NCBI GenBank assembly: GCA_032622095.1
Contig: CP136063.1
Coordinates: 148,979,379-149,043,378 of the forward strand
DNA: 64,000 bases
DNA from: Siphonodentalium dalli
Taxonomy: Eukaryota > Mollusca > Scaphopoda > Gadilida > Siphonodentaliidae
Direction: 5' to 3'
A model generated the notes under the pieces. It searched no databases, had not been told where the DNA came from, and saw only the letters and a program-made list of their open reading frames with translations. The translations under genes were made by a program, and so were the position numbers. This document shows, piece by piece, positions 25,801 through 34,560 of the stretch (positions within the stretch are counted from its first letter, which is position 1; every line of letters begins with the position of its first letter).

Positions 25801-28800
25801 CCAATGGATTGAATTTTGAAATCAAAGATGGCCACTGGCGGCCATGTTTTTCATCCGAATGACCCCAAAATTACTCGTTCCCATCTACATTACAATTTCA
25901 ACAGCCATAAAAAATTTCATGATGATCAGACTCAAGGTACGACCTGTAGTCCGTGCTAAAGGATTTAGTCATACAAAGAGTAAAATCCAAGATGGCTGCT
26001 GGCGGCCATGTTTTTTGGCCGAATGACCTCAAAATTAATCGTTCCCATCTACATTACAATTTCAACAGCCATAAAAACATTTATGATGATCAGACTAAAA
26101 GTACGACCTGTAGCCCGTGCTAAATGATTTAGTCATACAAAGAGTAAAATCCAAGATGGCTTCTGGTGGCCATGTTTTTTGGCCGAATGACCCCAAAATG
26201 ACTCGTACCCATCTACATGTCATTTATATTAACATTCATGACAAATTTTATGATGATCAGACTAAAAGTACGACCTGTAGCCCGTGCTAAATGATTTAGT
26301 CATACAAAGAGTAAAATCCAAGATGGCTGATGGCGGCCATGTTTTTCGGCCGAATGACCCCAAAATGACTTGTTCCCATCTACATGTCATTGTTAATATC
26401 CATGACAAATTTTATGATGATCAGACTAAAGGTACGACCTGTAGCCTGTGCTAAAGAATTTAGTCATACAAAGAGTAAAATCCAAGATGGCTGCTGGTGG
26501 CCATGTTTTTTGGCCGAATGACCCCAAAATTACTCGTTCCCATCTACATGTCAATATTAACATCCATGACAAATTTCATGATGATCAGACGAACAGTACG
26601 ACCTGTGGCCTGTGCTAATGGATTAAATTTTGAAATCAAAGATGGCTGCTGGTGGCCATGTTTTTTGTCCGAATGACCCCAAAATGACAAAATGACATTC
26701 TAATTTCAACAGCCATTACAAATTTCATGATGATCAGACTAAAGGTACGACCTGTAGCCCGTGCTAAAGGATTTAGTCATACAAAGAGTAAAATCCAAGA
26801 TGGCTGCTGGTGGCCATGTTTTTTGCCCGAATGACCCAAAAAAGACTCGTTCCCATCTACATGTCATTGTTAACATCCATGACAAATTTTATGATGATCT
26901 GACCAAAGGTACGACCTGTAGCCCGTGTCAAAGGATTTAGTCATGCAAAGAGTAAAATTTAAGATGGCTGCCGGCGGCCATGTTTTTTTGCCAAATGACC
27001 CCAAAATTACTCGTTCCCATCTACATGTCAATATTAACATCCATAACAAATTTCATGACAATAAGACAAACGGTACGGCCTGTAGCCCGTGCTAATGGAT
27101 TGAATTTTGAAATCCAAGATGGCCACTAGCGGCCATGTTTTTTTTCCGAATGACCCCAAAATGACTCGTTCCCATCTACATGTCAATGTCAACATCCATG
27201 ACAAATTTCATAATAATCGGACCAGAGGTACGAACTGTAGCCCGTGCTAAAGGAAATTGTTGACGCATCACGCACACACACACGCACACACGGACGACGG
27301 ATACCAAGCCATGGCAATAGCTCAAACTTTACAAAGTAAAGTTGAGCTAATAATCAAGTGTTCGCTTAATCATCCATGGACTAACAAACCTGTCCGATAT
27401 TCGGAATATATAGGTTCCGGATTTTAGAGATAATTTTTAGTGAGAATGCACTTGGGTGAATTCGGGACCAGACAATTCATTCGGATTGAGGAGGGATTCG
27501 GATTGTAGAGGGTCCGGTATGTAGAGGTTTCACTGTTTTCCGGAATTTATGGAATAGAGGCAGAAATAGAAAAATGAAAGTGTCAATGACACTGTAGCTC
27601 AACTTTGAAAGGGAATAATTTAATGTATTACAGTCAATGGAGCGATTAGGAATGTGGAAAGTTGAATGTCTAATACTAGTTTATAGACATGAAGAGAAAA
27701 GTAAAATCCAAGATGGCTGCTGGTGGCCATGTTTTCGGCCGAATGACCCCAAAATGAGTCATTCCCATCTACATGTCATCGTTAACATCCATGACAAACT
27801 TTATGATGATCAGACTAAAGGTACGACCTGTAGCCCATGCTAAAGAATTTAGTCATACATGCTAAAGAATTTAGTCAATGACCCCAAAATGACTCGTTCC
27901 CATCTACATGTCATTATTAACATTCATGACAAATTTTATGATGATCAGACTGAAAGTACGACCTGTAGCCCGTGCTAAATGATTTAGTCATACAAAGAGT
28001 AAAATCCAAGATGGCTGCTGGCGGCCATGTTTTTTCACCAAATGACCCCAAAATTACTCGTTCCCATCTACATGTCAATATTATCATCCATGACAAATTT
28101 CATGATGATCAGACGAACAGTACGACCTGTGGCCCGTGCTAATTGGATTAAATTTTGAAATCCAAGATGGCCGCTGGAGGCCATGTTTTTTGGCCGAATG
28201 ACCCCAAAATGACTCGTTCCCATCTACATGTCATTATTAACATTCATGGCAAATTTTATGATGATCAGACTAAAGGTACGACCTGTAGCCCGTGCTAAAG
28301 AATTTAGTCATACAAAGAGTAAAATCCAAGATGGCTGCTGGCGGCCATGTTTTTTGGCCAAATAACCCCAAAATTACTCGTTCCCATCTACATGTCAATA
28401 TTAACATCCAGGACAAATTTCATGATGATCAGACGAACAGTACGAACTGTGGCCCGTGCTAATGGATTAAATTTTTAAATGCAAGATGGCTGCTGGCGGC
28501 CAAGTTTTTTTGTCCGAATGACCCCAAAATGACTCGTTCCCATCTACATTCCAATTTCAACAGCCATGACAAATTTTATGATGATCGGACTAAAGGTACA
28601 ACCTGTAGCCCGTGCTAAAGGATTTAGTCATACAAAGAGTAAAATCAAAGATGCCTGCTGGCGGCCATGTTTTTTTGACCGAACGACCCCAAAATGACTC
28701 GTTCCCATCTACATGTTATTATCAACATTCATGATAAATTTTATGATGATCAGACTAAAGGTACGACCTGTAGCCCGTGCTAAAGGATTTAGTCATACAA

Positions 28801-31800
28801 ACAGTAAAATCCAAGATGGCTGCTGGCGGCCATGTTTTTGGGCCAAATGACCCCAAAATTACTCGTTCCCATCTACATGTCAATATTAACATCCATGACA
28901 AATTTGATGATGATCAGACTAAAGGTACGACCTGTAGCCTGTGCTAAAGAATTTAGTCATACAAACAAAGAGTAAAATCCAAGATGGCTGCTGGCGGCCA
29001 TGTTATTTGGCCGAATGACCCCAAAATGAGTCATTCCCATCTACATGTCATCGTTAACATCCATGACAAACTTTATGATGATCAGACTAAAGGTACGACC
29101 TGTAGCCCATGCTAAAGAATTTAGTCATACATGCTAAAGAATTTAGTCAATGACCCCAAAATGACTCGTTCCCATCTACATGTCATTATTAACATTCATG
29201 ACAAATTTTATGATGATCAGACTGAAAGTACGACCTGTAGCCCGTGCTAAATGATTTAGTCATACAAAGAGTAAAATCCAAGATGGCTGCTGGCGGCCAT
29301 GTTTTTTCACCAAATGACCCCAAAATTACTCGTTCCCATCTACATGTCAATATTATCATCCATGACAAATTTCATGATGATCAGACGAACAGTACGACCT
29401 GTGGCCCGTGCTAATGGATTAAATTTTGAAATCCAAGATGGCCGCTGGAGGCCATGTTTTTTGGCCGAATGACCCCAAAATGACTCGTTCCCATCTACAT
29501 GTCATTATTAACATTCATGACAAATTTTATGATGATAAGACTAAAGGTACAACCTGTCGCCCGTGCTAAAGGATTTAGTCATACAAAGAGTAAAATCCAA
29601 GATGGCTGCTGGCGACCATGTTTTTTGGGCGATTGACCCCAAAATTACTCGTTCCCATCTACACGTCATTGTTAACATCCATGACAAATTTTATGATGAT
29701 CAGACTAAAGGTACGACCTGTAGCCCGTGCTAAAGAATTTAGTCATACAAAGAGTAAAATCCAAGATGGCTGCTGGCGGCCATGTTTTTTGGCCAAATAA
29801 CCCCAAAATTACTCGTTCCCATCTACATGTCAATATTAACATCCAGGACAAATTTCATGATGATCAGACGAACAGTACGAACTGTGGCCCGTGCTAATGG
29901 ATTAAATTTTTAAATGCAAGATGGCTGCTGGCGGCCATGTTTTTTGTCCAAATGACCCCAAAATGACTCGTTCCCATCTACATTCCAATTTCAACAGCAA
30001 TGACAAATTTTATGATGATCAGACTAAATGTACGACCTGTAGCCCGTGCTAAAGGATTTAGTCATACAAAGAGTAAAATCAAAGATGGCTGCTGGCAGCC
30101 ATGTTTTTTGACCGAATGACCCCAAAATGACTCGTTCCCATCTACATGTCATTATTAACATTCATGACAAATTTTATGATGATCGGACTAAAGGTACAAC
30201 CTGTAGCCCGTGCTAAAGGATTTAGTCATACAAAGAGTAAAATCAAAGATGCCTGCTGGCGGCCATGTTTTTTTGACCGAACGACCCCAAAATGACTCGT
30301 TCCCATCTACATGTTATTATCAACATTCATGATAAATTTTATGATGATCAGACTAAAGGTACGACCTGTAGCCCGTGCTAAAGGATTTAGTCATACAAAC
30401 AGTAAAATCCAAGATGGCTGCTGGCGGCCATGTTTTTGGGCCAAATGACCCCAAAATTACTCGTTCCCATCTACATGTCAATATTAACATCCATGACAAA
30501 TTTGATGATGATCAGACTAAAGGTACGACCTGTAGCCTGTGCTAAAGAATTTAGTCATACAAACAAAGAGTAAAATCCAAGATGGCTGCTGGCGGCCATG
30601 TTATTTGGCCGAATGACCCCAAAATGAGTCATTCCCATCTACATGTCATCGTTAACATCCATGACAAACTTTATGATGATCAGACTAAAGGTACGACCTG
30701 TAGCCCATGCTAAAGAATTTAGTCATACATGCTAAAGAATTTAGTCAATGACCCCAAAATGACTCGTTCCCATCTACATGTCATTATTAACATTCATGAC
30801 AAATTTTATGATGATCAGACTGAAAGTACGACCTGTAGCCCGTGCTAAATGATTTAGTCATACAAAGAGTAAAATCCAAGATGGCTGCTGGCGGCCATGT
30901 TTTTTCACCAAATGACCCCAAAATTACTCGTTCCCATCTACATGTCAATATTATCATCCATGACAAATTTCATGATGATCAGACGAACAGTACGACCTGT
31001 GGCCCGTGCTAATGGATTAAATTTTGAAATCCAAGATGGCCGCTGGAGGCCATGTTTTTTGGCCGAATGACCCCAAAATGACTCGTTCCCATCTACATGT
31101 CATTATTAACATTCATGACAAATTTTATGATGATAAGACTAAAGGTACAACCTGTCGCCCGTGCTAAAGGATTTAGTCATACAAAGAGTAAAATCCAAGA
31201 TGGCTGCTGGCGACCATGTTTTTTGGCCGATTGACCCCAAAATTACTCGTTCCCATCTACACGTCATTGTTAACATCCATGACAAATTTTATGATGATCA
31301 GACTAAAGGTACGACCTGTAGCCCGTGCTAAAGAATTTAGTCATACAAAGAGTAAAATCCAAGATGGCTGCTGGCGGCCATGTTTTTTGGCCAAATAACC
31401 CCAAAATTACTCGTTCCCATCTACATGTCAATATTAACATCCAGGACAAATTTCATGATGATCAGACGAACAGTACGAACTGTGGCCCGTGCTAATGGAT
31501 TAAATTTTTAAATGCAAGATGGCTGCTGGCGGCCATGTTTTTTGTCCGAATGACCCCAAAATGACTCGTTCCCATCTACATTCCAATTTCAACAGCAATG
31601 ACAAATTTTATGATGATCAGACTAAATGTACGACCTGTAGCCCGTGCTAAAGGATTTAGTCATACAAAGAGTAAAATCAAAGATGGCTGCTGGCAGCCAT
31701 GTTTTTTGACCGAATGACCCCAAAATGACTCGTTCCCATCTACATGTCATTATTAACATTCATGACAAATTTTATGATGATCAGACTAAAGGTACGACCT

Positions 31801-34425
31801 GTAACCCGTGCTAAAGGATTTAGTCATACAAAGAGTAAAATCCAAAATGGCTGCTGGCGACCATGTTTTTTGGCCAAATGACCCCAAAATGACTCGTTCT
31901 CATCTACATGTCATTGTTAACATCCATGACAAATTTGATGATGATCAGACTAAAGGTACGACCTGTAGCCCGTGCTAAAGAATTTAGTCATACAAAGAGT
32001 AAAATCCAAGATGGCTGCTGGCGGCCATGTTTTTTGGCCGAATGACCCCAAAATTACTCGTTTCCATCTACATGTCAATATTATCATCCATGACAAATTT
32101 CATGATGATCAGACAAACAGTACGACCTGTGGCCCGTGCTAATGGATTAAATTTTGAAATCAAAGATGGCCGCTGGAGGCCATGTTTTTTGTCCGAATGA
32201 CCCCAAAATGACTCGTTCCCATCTACATTCCAATATCAACAGCCATGACAAATTTTATGATGATCAGACTAAAGGTACGACCTGTAGCCCGTGCTAAAGG
32301 ATTTAGTCATACAAAGAGTAAAATACAAGATGGCTGCTGGCGGCCATGTTTTTTGGCCGAATGACCCCAAAATGACTCGTTCCCATCTACATGTCATTAT
32401 TAACATTCTTGACAAATTTTATGATGATCAGACTAAAAGTACGACCTGTAGCCCGTGCTAAAGAATTTAGTCATACAAAGAGTAAAATCCAAGATGGCTG
32501 CTGGCGGCCATGTTTTTGGGCCGAATGATCCCAAAATTACTCGTTCCCATCTACATGTCAATATTAACATGATGATCAGACAAACAGTACGGCCTGTAGC
32601 CCGTGCTAATGGATTGAATTTAGAAATCCAAGATGGCCACTGGCGGCCATGTTTATTTTCCGAATGACCCCAAAATTAATCATTCTGGTCTAAATGTTGA
32701 TGTCAACAGCTATGACAAATTTCATAATGATCCGACCAAAGGTACGACCTGTAGCCTGCATTGTTGACGCCTTACGTACACACGCACACACGGACGACGG
32801 ACGACAAAGCCATGGCAATAGCTCAAACTTTACAAAGTAAAGTTGAGCTAATGAAGAAAAAAACCCAAGCAATTATGCCTCACCTTAAAAGTGCACTTAT
32901 ACCACGGCCCATTGGCTTATCTGGAACCGGTGTGATTGTGGTAGCTGGAGTCCCTGGAAACAAAGTTAAATGAAAACAGTCAGAGATTGCACCTCTATAT
33001 TTTGGTTCGGTATAAAATAAAGAACTATTTTGAGGGTCTTTAAGATATGGCACAACATGGTGTGCAAGAATTTTTGGACCAAATTAGAACATATTACTTT
33101 TTCTATATTAAGATTTAATGACTGGTCAGTAATACAAATAATATGGAGGGATTAGCAGGGCTCAAAATACATTTAAGTTTGCGAGAATCAAATGCTGAAT
33201 CAAGTTAGTCATAAAGCACTGAAAATAAAAAAGTTTAGCGAGAATCATTACGACAATCGATTCGGTGATTCTCGTCGAAACTTAAGGCCTAGATTATTGG
33301 GTTCAAGACAAATTCAAGGACATTTATTTCAAGGACAGCACAACCATTTTCAAAGAATTCCCAAAGTCAAAAGGGATTTTCATTAACCATTTCTTTACTA
33401 AATACTCATTGATGAGTACTTAATTCCCTTAGAAAATGTTTAGATAATAAGTTCCATAAATGGCACCATTTGAACTTATAATCTGAACATTCCCACCAAT
33501 GAATAAGAATCCTTCTGCAACTTTATTATCTTTTCATGTTTGTCATCTGCTCATTTTTCCTGAACATCCCTCAAAATGAATGATAGACCATTCCAATGTA
33601 TTTGTCAAGTTGAGCCAAAAAATTCATCCACGAACGAACACGTAGTATCCTCCCAAATTAGCACCTGATTTAGAAGGTGCAGGGCTTAAACTCTGATGAG
33701 TATCAGAATCTTGATTCTCGTAAATGCAGCTGATTCGCTGTAGAAATGCTATAGATTGATTCTCGCAAATATTGATAGATTTTAAGGCCTTAAGTGATAT
33801 GTTTACACAGACTGAGCCTTCGACAATATACACTGAACCACTTTCGGTGGGTGGGGGCATAATAAAGATTCATACCAGATTGTTCTGAAGATTTTGCCAT
33901 GAGACTTTGGAGGAGTCCTCCCCTCCCTGCCGGCTTTGGTACTGTTTGTGGAGTCTCATCATCCTGTGAAGACATAGAATATTAGTGACAGGGAAAGTCT
34001 TTATTTGGGCTATTTTTATTATTTTATTTTTCAAATTTAAAAATGTTCAAACTCAATAGAATAATCACTAAACAACAGCACATTTCCGAATGAAAGGCAT
34101 TTGTAACAAATTTCAACAATGATATAGAAACATGCAACATGATAAGAAAATTCATCAGGTTTACTTCCATCTGACAAGTATTCTCATTCTATGTAAAAAC
34201 AGAGTTAACTCGAGCAACATGTTACACCCACATAACCTCCCCATCAAGTTTTATGGTTGTTGGGTTGGGAACATCTTATATGCACAATGAACACAAAAAA
34301 GTCCTAAATCACCAGAAATTTAATAGTCAAACCTTTTTCTCACTATCTCCTGGCTTCCTTGTTGGATTTGCTAAGGCTTGCAGCAATGCTGCACCCCGAC
34401 CTCCTCGGCCGAAAGGGGCAGCCAT
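19610..34425 (-). CDS. Piwi protein, PIWIL2-like, 5' part of gene (5 coding exons)
   Basis: The coding sequence joins 34425-34333, 33963-33876, 32953-32884, 22742-22470 and 19805-19610 (93, 88, 70, 273 and 196 bp), all with AG/GT borders and matching phases, giving 240 residues without a stop. Start: MAAPFGRGGRG. Arginine-glycine sites lie at residues 7, 10, 45, 77 and 106, mostly GRG, the type that is dimethylated and bound by Tudor proteins in Piwi N-tails. Residues 176-240 match the start of the Argonaute N-domain of Piwi proteins: NNEAVCQYHVSFSPDV, MRF, VIGFVKAFDGTILFLPKQL, closest to what I know of PIWIL2. PAZ, MID and PIWI domains must be encoded by exons not in view. Known role of the family: piRNA-guided silencing of transposons in germline and, in molluscs, also somatic cells. 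Confidence 0.82.
19827..20879. mobile_element. hAT element, 1053 bp, with 8-bp target duplication
   Basis: Flanked by TCAAGATT on both sides (19819-19826 and 20880-20887). Ends are inverted: TAGTGTTGAAATGATTAG at the left and TAGGGTTGAAACGATTAATC as reverse complement at the right, followed by several GTCGACTAGTCGA-like repeats. There is no intact transposase. The 8-bp duplication and TAGGGTTG end are hAT hallmarks. It lies in Piwi intron 4 and itself contains a 123-bp MITE. Confidence 0.8.
20555..20677. mobile_element. 123-bp MITE, copy 1 (inside the hAT element)
   Basis: Starts CAGCTCTCATAATTGGCTAC and ends AATTAAAAGAGCTG. Flanked by CACTG on both sides. Inside are imperfect inverted blocks of GGCTACGGCAATC. 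A copy of exactly the same length lies at 44901-45023. Confidence 0.8.
20888..21156. other. Piwi intron 4 sequence, nothing recognised
   Basis: AT-rich intron DNA between the hAT element and the 811-bp element; the short ORFs here lack any domain. Confidence 0.4.
21157..21967. mobile_element. 811-bp non-autonomous element with AACA duplications
   Basis: Inverted ends GGGTGATTTCACGGGAAGTG at 21157 and the exact reverse complement ending at 21967; similarity continues for AGCA after one mismatch. AACA occurs directly outside both ends (21153-21156, 21968-21971), suggesting a 4-bp target duplication. No coding capacity. Superfamily not assigned. Confidence 0.7.
22008..22262 (+). repeat. Two tandem units of the GGGCCATAACTCC repeat
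   Basis: Both units start with AATAAAGGGCCATAACTCC or AATAAAAAGGGCCATAACTC and share CCACATACCAAATT-like and CAGACTACCTAAAGTTATC-like blocks. Related pieces lie at 8171-8300 and 43589-43860. The motif is widely dispersed in mollusc genomes as far as I know. Confidence 0.6.
22470..22742 (-). CDS. Piwi exon 4 (Pro/Ser-rich linker with GRG)
   Basis: Acceptor ATTATTTAAG, donor GTAAGT. It begins with the last base of a Ser codon and ends with CC of a Pro codon. It encodes a disordered Pro/Ser/Gln-rich segment with one GRG (FIGRGIIARP), repeated SPPRSP-type pieces (LSPPRSPPKATGPSPPRSP) and an acidic helix (QINKEMSEMTLEARPE) before the N-domain. SPPRSP sites are plausible proline-directed kinase targets (inference). 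Confidence 0.8.
22743..23170. other. Piwi intron 3, right of exon 4; nothing recognised
   Basis: AT-rich intron sequence without coding or repeat signal that I can identify. Confidence 0.4.
24309..27351 (+). mobile_element. Tandem-array element, copy 1 (3.0 kb)
   Basis: Left border AATGAAAGTGTCAATGACAC (with palindrome AGTGTCAATGACACT, 24315-24329) then TAGCTCAACTT; right border has a palindrome AGCTCAAACTTTAC / GTAAAGTTGAGCT (27319-27348). AGCTCAACTT and AAGTTGAGCT form short inverted ends. The core is about 17 monomers of 150-175 bp, each with AAATCCAAGATGGC, GGCGGCCATG, CCCATCTACATGTCA, GATGATCAGAC and GTACGACCTGTAGCC. A (CA)-rich stretch precedes the right end. This architecture fits the tandem-repeat-bearing non-autonomous elements of bivalves (pearl-type, thought related to Helitron-like Helentrons); the sequence relation was not tested. 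Confidence 0.7.
24430..27245 (+). repeat. Array of ~160-bp monomers in copy 1
   Basis: Monomers come in two main forms: one with ...GTGCTAAAGGATTTAGTCATACAAAGAGTAAAATCC before the AAGATGG core and a shorter one with ...TGCTAATGGATTGAATTTTGAAATC. They alternate irregularly. Open frames within it (such as those with GGHVFWPND) are by-products of periodicity, not genes. Confidence 0.85.
27573..32852 (+). mobile_element. Tandem-array element, copy 2 (5.3 kb)
   Basis: Same left border as copy 1 (AATGAAAGTGTCAATGACAC, then TAGCTCAACTTTG) and same right border (AATAGCTCAAACTTTACAAA, then GTAAAGTTGAGCTAAT). The core holds about 30 monomers. It begins 37 bp after the Tigger-like element that hosts copy 1 and ends 30 bp before the exon 3 donor of the Piwi gene. 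The extra length compared with copy 1 comes from internal multi-monomer duplications. Confidence 0.7.
27728..31785 (+). repeat. Higher-order repeat with 1598-bp period
   Basis: A marker variant (CATGTTATTTGGCCGAATGA, followed by AAAATGAGTCATTCCC and a duplicated ATGCTAAAGAATTTAGTCA) recurs at 28999 and 30597, exactly 1598 bp apart; a related marker lies at 27728, 1271 bp earlier, where about two monomers are missing. The 28999-30180 and 30597-31780 segments differ at only a handful of sites (e.g. TTTTTTGGGCGATTG at 29622 versus TTTTTTGGCCGATTG at 31220). Confidence 0.85.
32884..32953 (-). CDS. Piwi exon 3 (GRG-containing microexon)
   Basis: A 70-bp exon with acceptor TTTGTTTCCAG and donor GTGAGG. 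It encodes TPATTITPVPDKPMGRGISA, joining exon 2 and exon 4 in phase. Its donor lies only about 30 bp from the right end of the 5.3-kb tandem-array element, so the element borders the splice site. Confidence 0.75.
33156..33290 (+). mobile_element. MITE of the CAGGGCTCAAAAT family
   Basis: Starts CAGGGCTCAAAATACATTTA and matches the reverse complement of about 2017-2138. It sits in Piwi intron 2. Its right end was not defined. Confidence 0.5.
33677..33790. mobile_element. Short MITE-like repeat, CAGGGCTTAAA ... TTTTAAGGCC
   Basis: Begins CAGGGCTTAAACTC and ends GATTTTAAGGCCTTAAG, with GATTCTCG(T/C)AAAT blocks repeated in the interior as in the 33156 and 36730 fragments. Lies in Piwi intron 2. 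Confidence 0.4.
33876..33963 (-). CDS. Piwi exon 2
   Basis: An 88-bp exon with acceptor TGTCTTCACAG and donor GTATGA. It encodes DDETPQTVPKPAGRGGLLQS and ends MAKSSEQS plus one base. It carries one GRG and a LLQSL helix similar to the LLQAL helix of exon 1, suggesting that the N-tail is built of repeated GRG-helix units. Confidence 0.75.
34333..34425 (-). CDS. Piwi exon 1, coding part with start codon
   Basis: ATG (34425-34423) in the context AAAGAATGG, 31 codons, donor GTTTGA (phase 0). It encodes MAAPFGRGGRGAALLQALAN and ends GDSEKK. No in-frame ATG is required upstream: the exon continues 5' as untranslated sequence to an acceptor TATTTCAG at 34475, so at least one non-coding exon exists further right. 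Confidence 0.75.
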
Positions 34426-34474
34426 TCTTTAACGATCAATATATCCTGATCAATAAAATCTATTAAGTTCTCAC
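34426..34474 (-). other. 5' untranslated part of Piwi exon 1
   Basis: On the minus strand the sequence TTTATATTTCAG is followed by GTGAGAACTTAATAG and then reaches the ATG after 49 bases. The first exon and promoter, further right, could not be placed. Confidence 0.5.
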
Positions 34475-34496
34475 CTGAAATATAAAGAGATATTAA

Positions 34497-34560
34497 TTTA
34501 ACCCTTTCATGACTGGAGTTTCCTGTCCCAATGCATTCTCATTTATATAAGTCAGATTTC
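34497..34560 (+). mobile_element. Fragment with piggyBac-like end TTAACCCTTTCATGACTGG
   Basis: TTAA followed by CCCTTTCATGACTGGAG and CCAATGCATTCTCATTTATA; the same end occurs at 39431 and, reversed, at 46481. TTAA next to a CCCT end is typical of piggyBac elements. Only one end is seen. Confidence 0.4.

Larger units (their letters stand above)
23173..27535. mobile_element. Tigger-like element split by tandem-array copy 1
   Basis: Left end CAGTAAAACCTCTCTAAACC next to TA at 23171; right end, read as reverse complement, CAGTGAAACCTCTACATACC ending at 27535 (next base pair TT rather than TA). The left end also folds on itself (CCTCTCTAAACCGAA with TTCGGTTTAGAGAGG at about 23218-23235). Removing 24309-27351 leaves about 1.3 kb. 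It has no transposase ORF. Confidence 0.6.

Noticed and set aside
24430-32640. CRISPR-like periodic repeats
   Set aside because: The whole ~160-bp unit is repeated without unique spacers, and the DNA is from an animal. It is a satellite-like array.
24410-32667. Many open frames of 60-96 codons within the tandem array
   Set aside because: They follow the monomer period, share the same text in shifted frames, and lack starts, domains or codon signal. They are by-products of the repeat.
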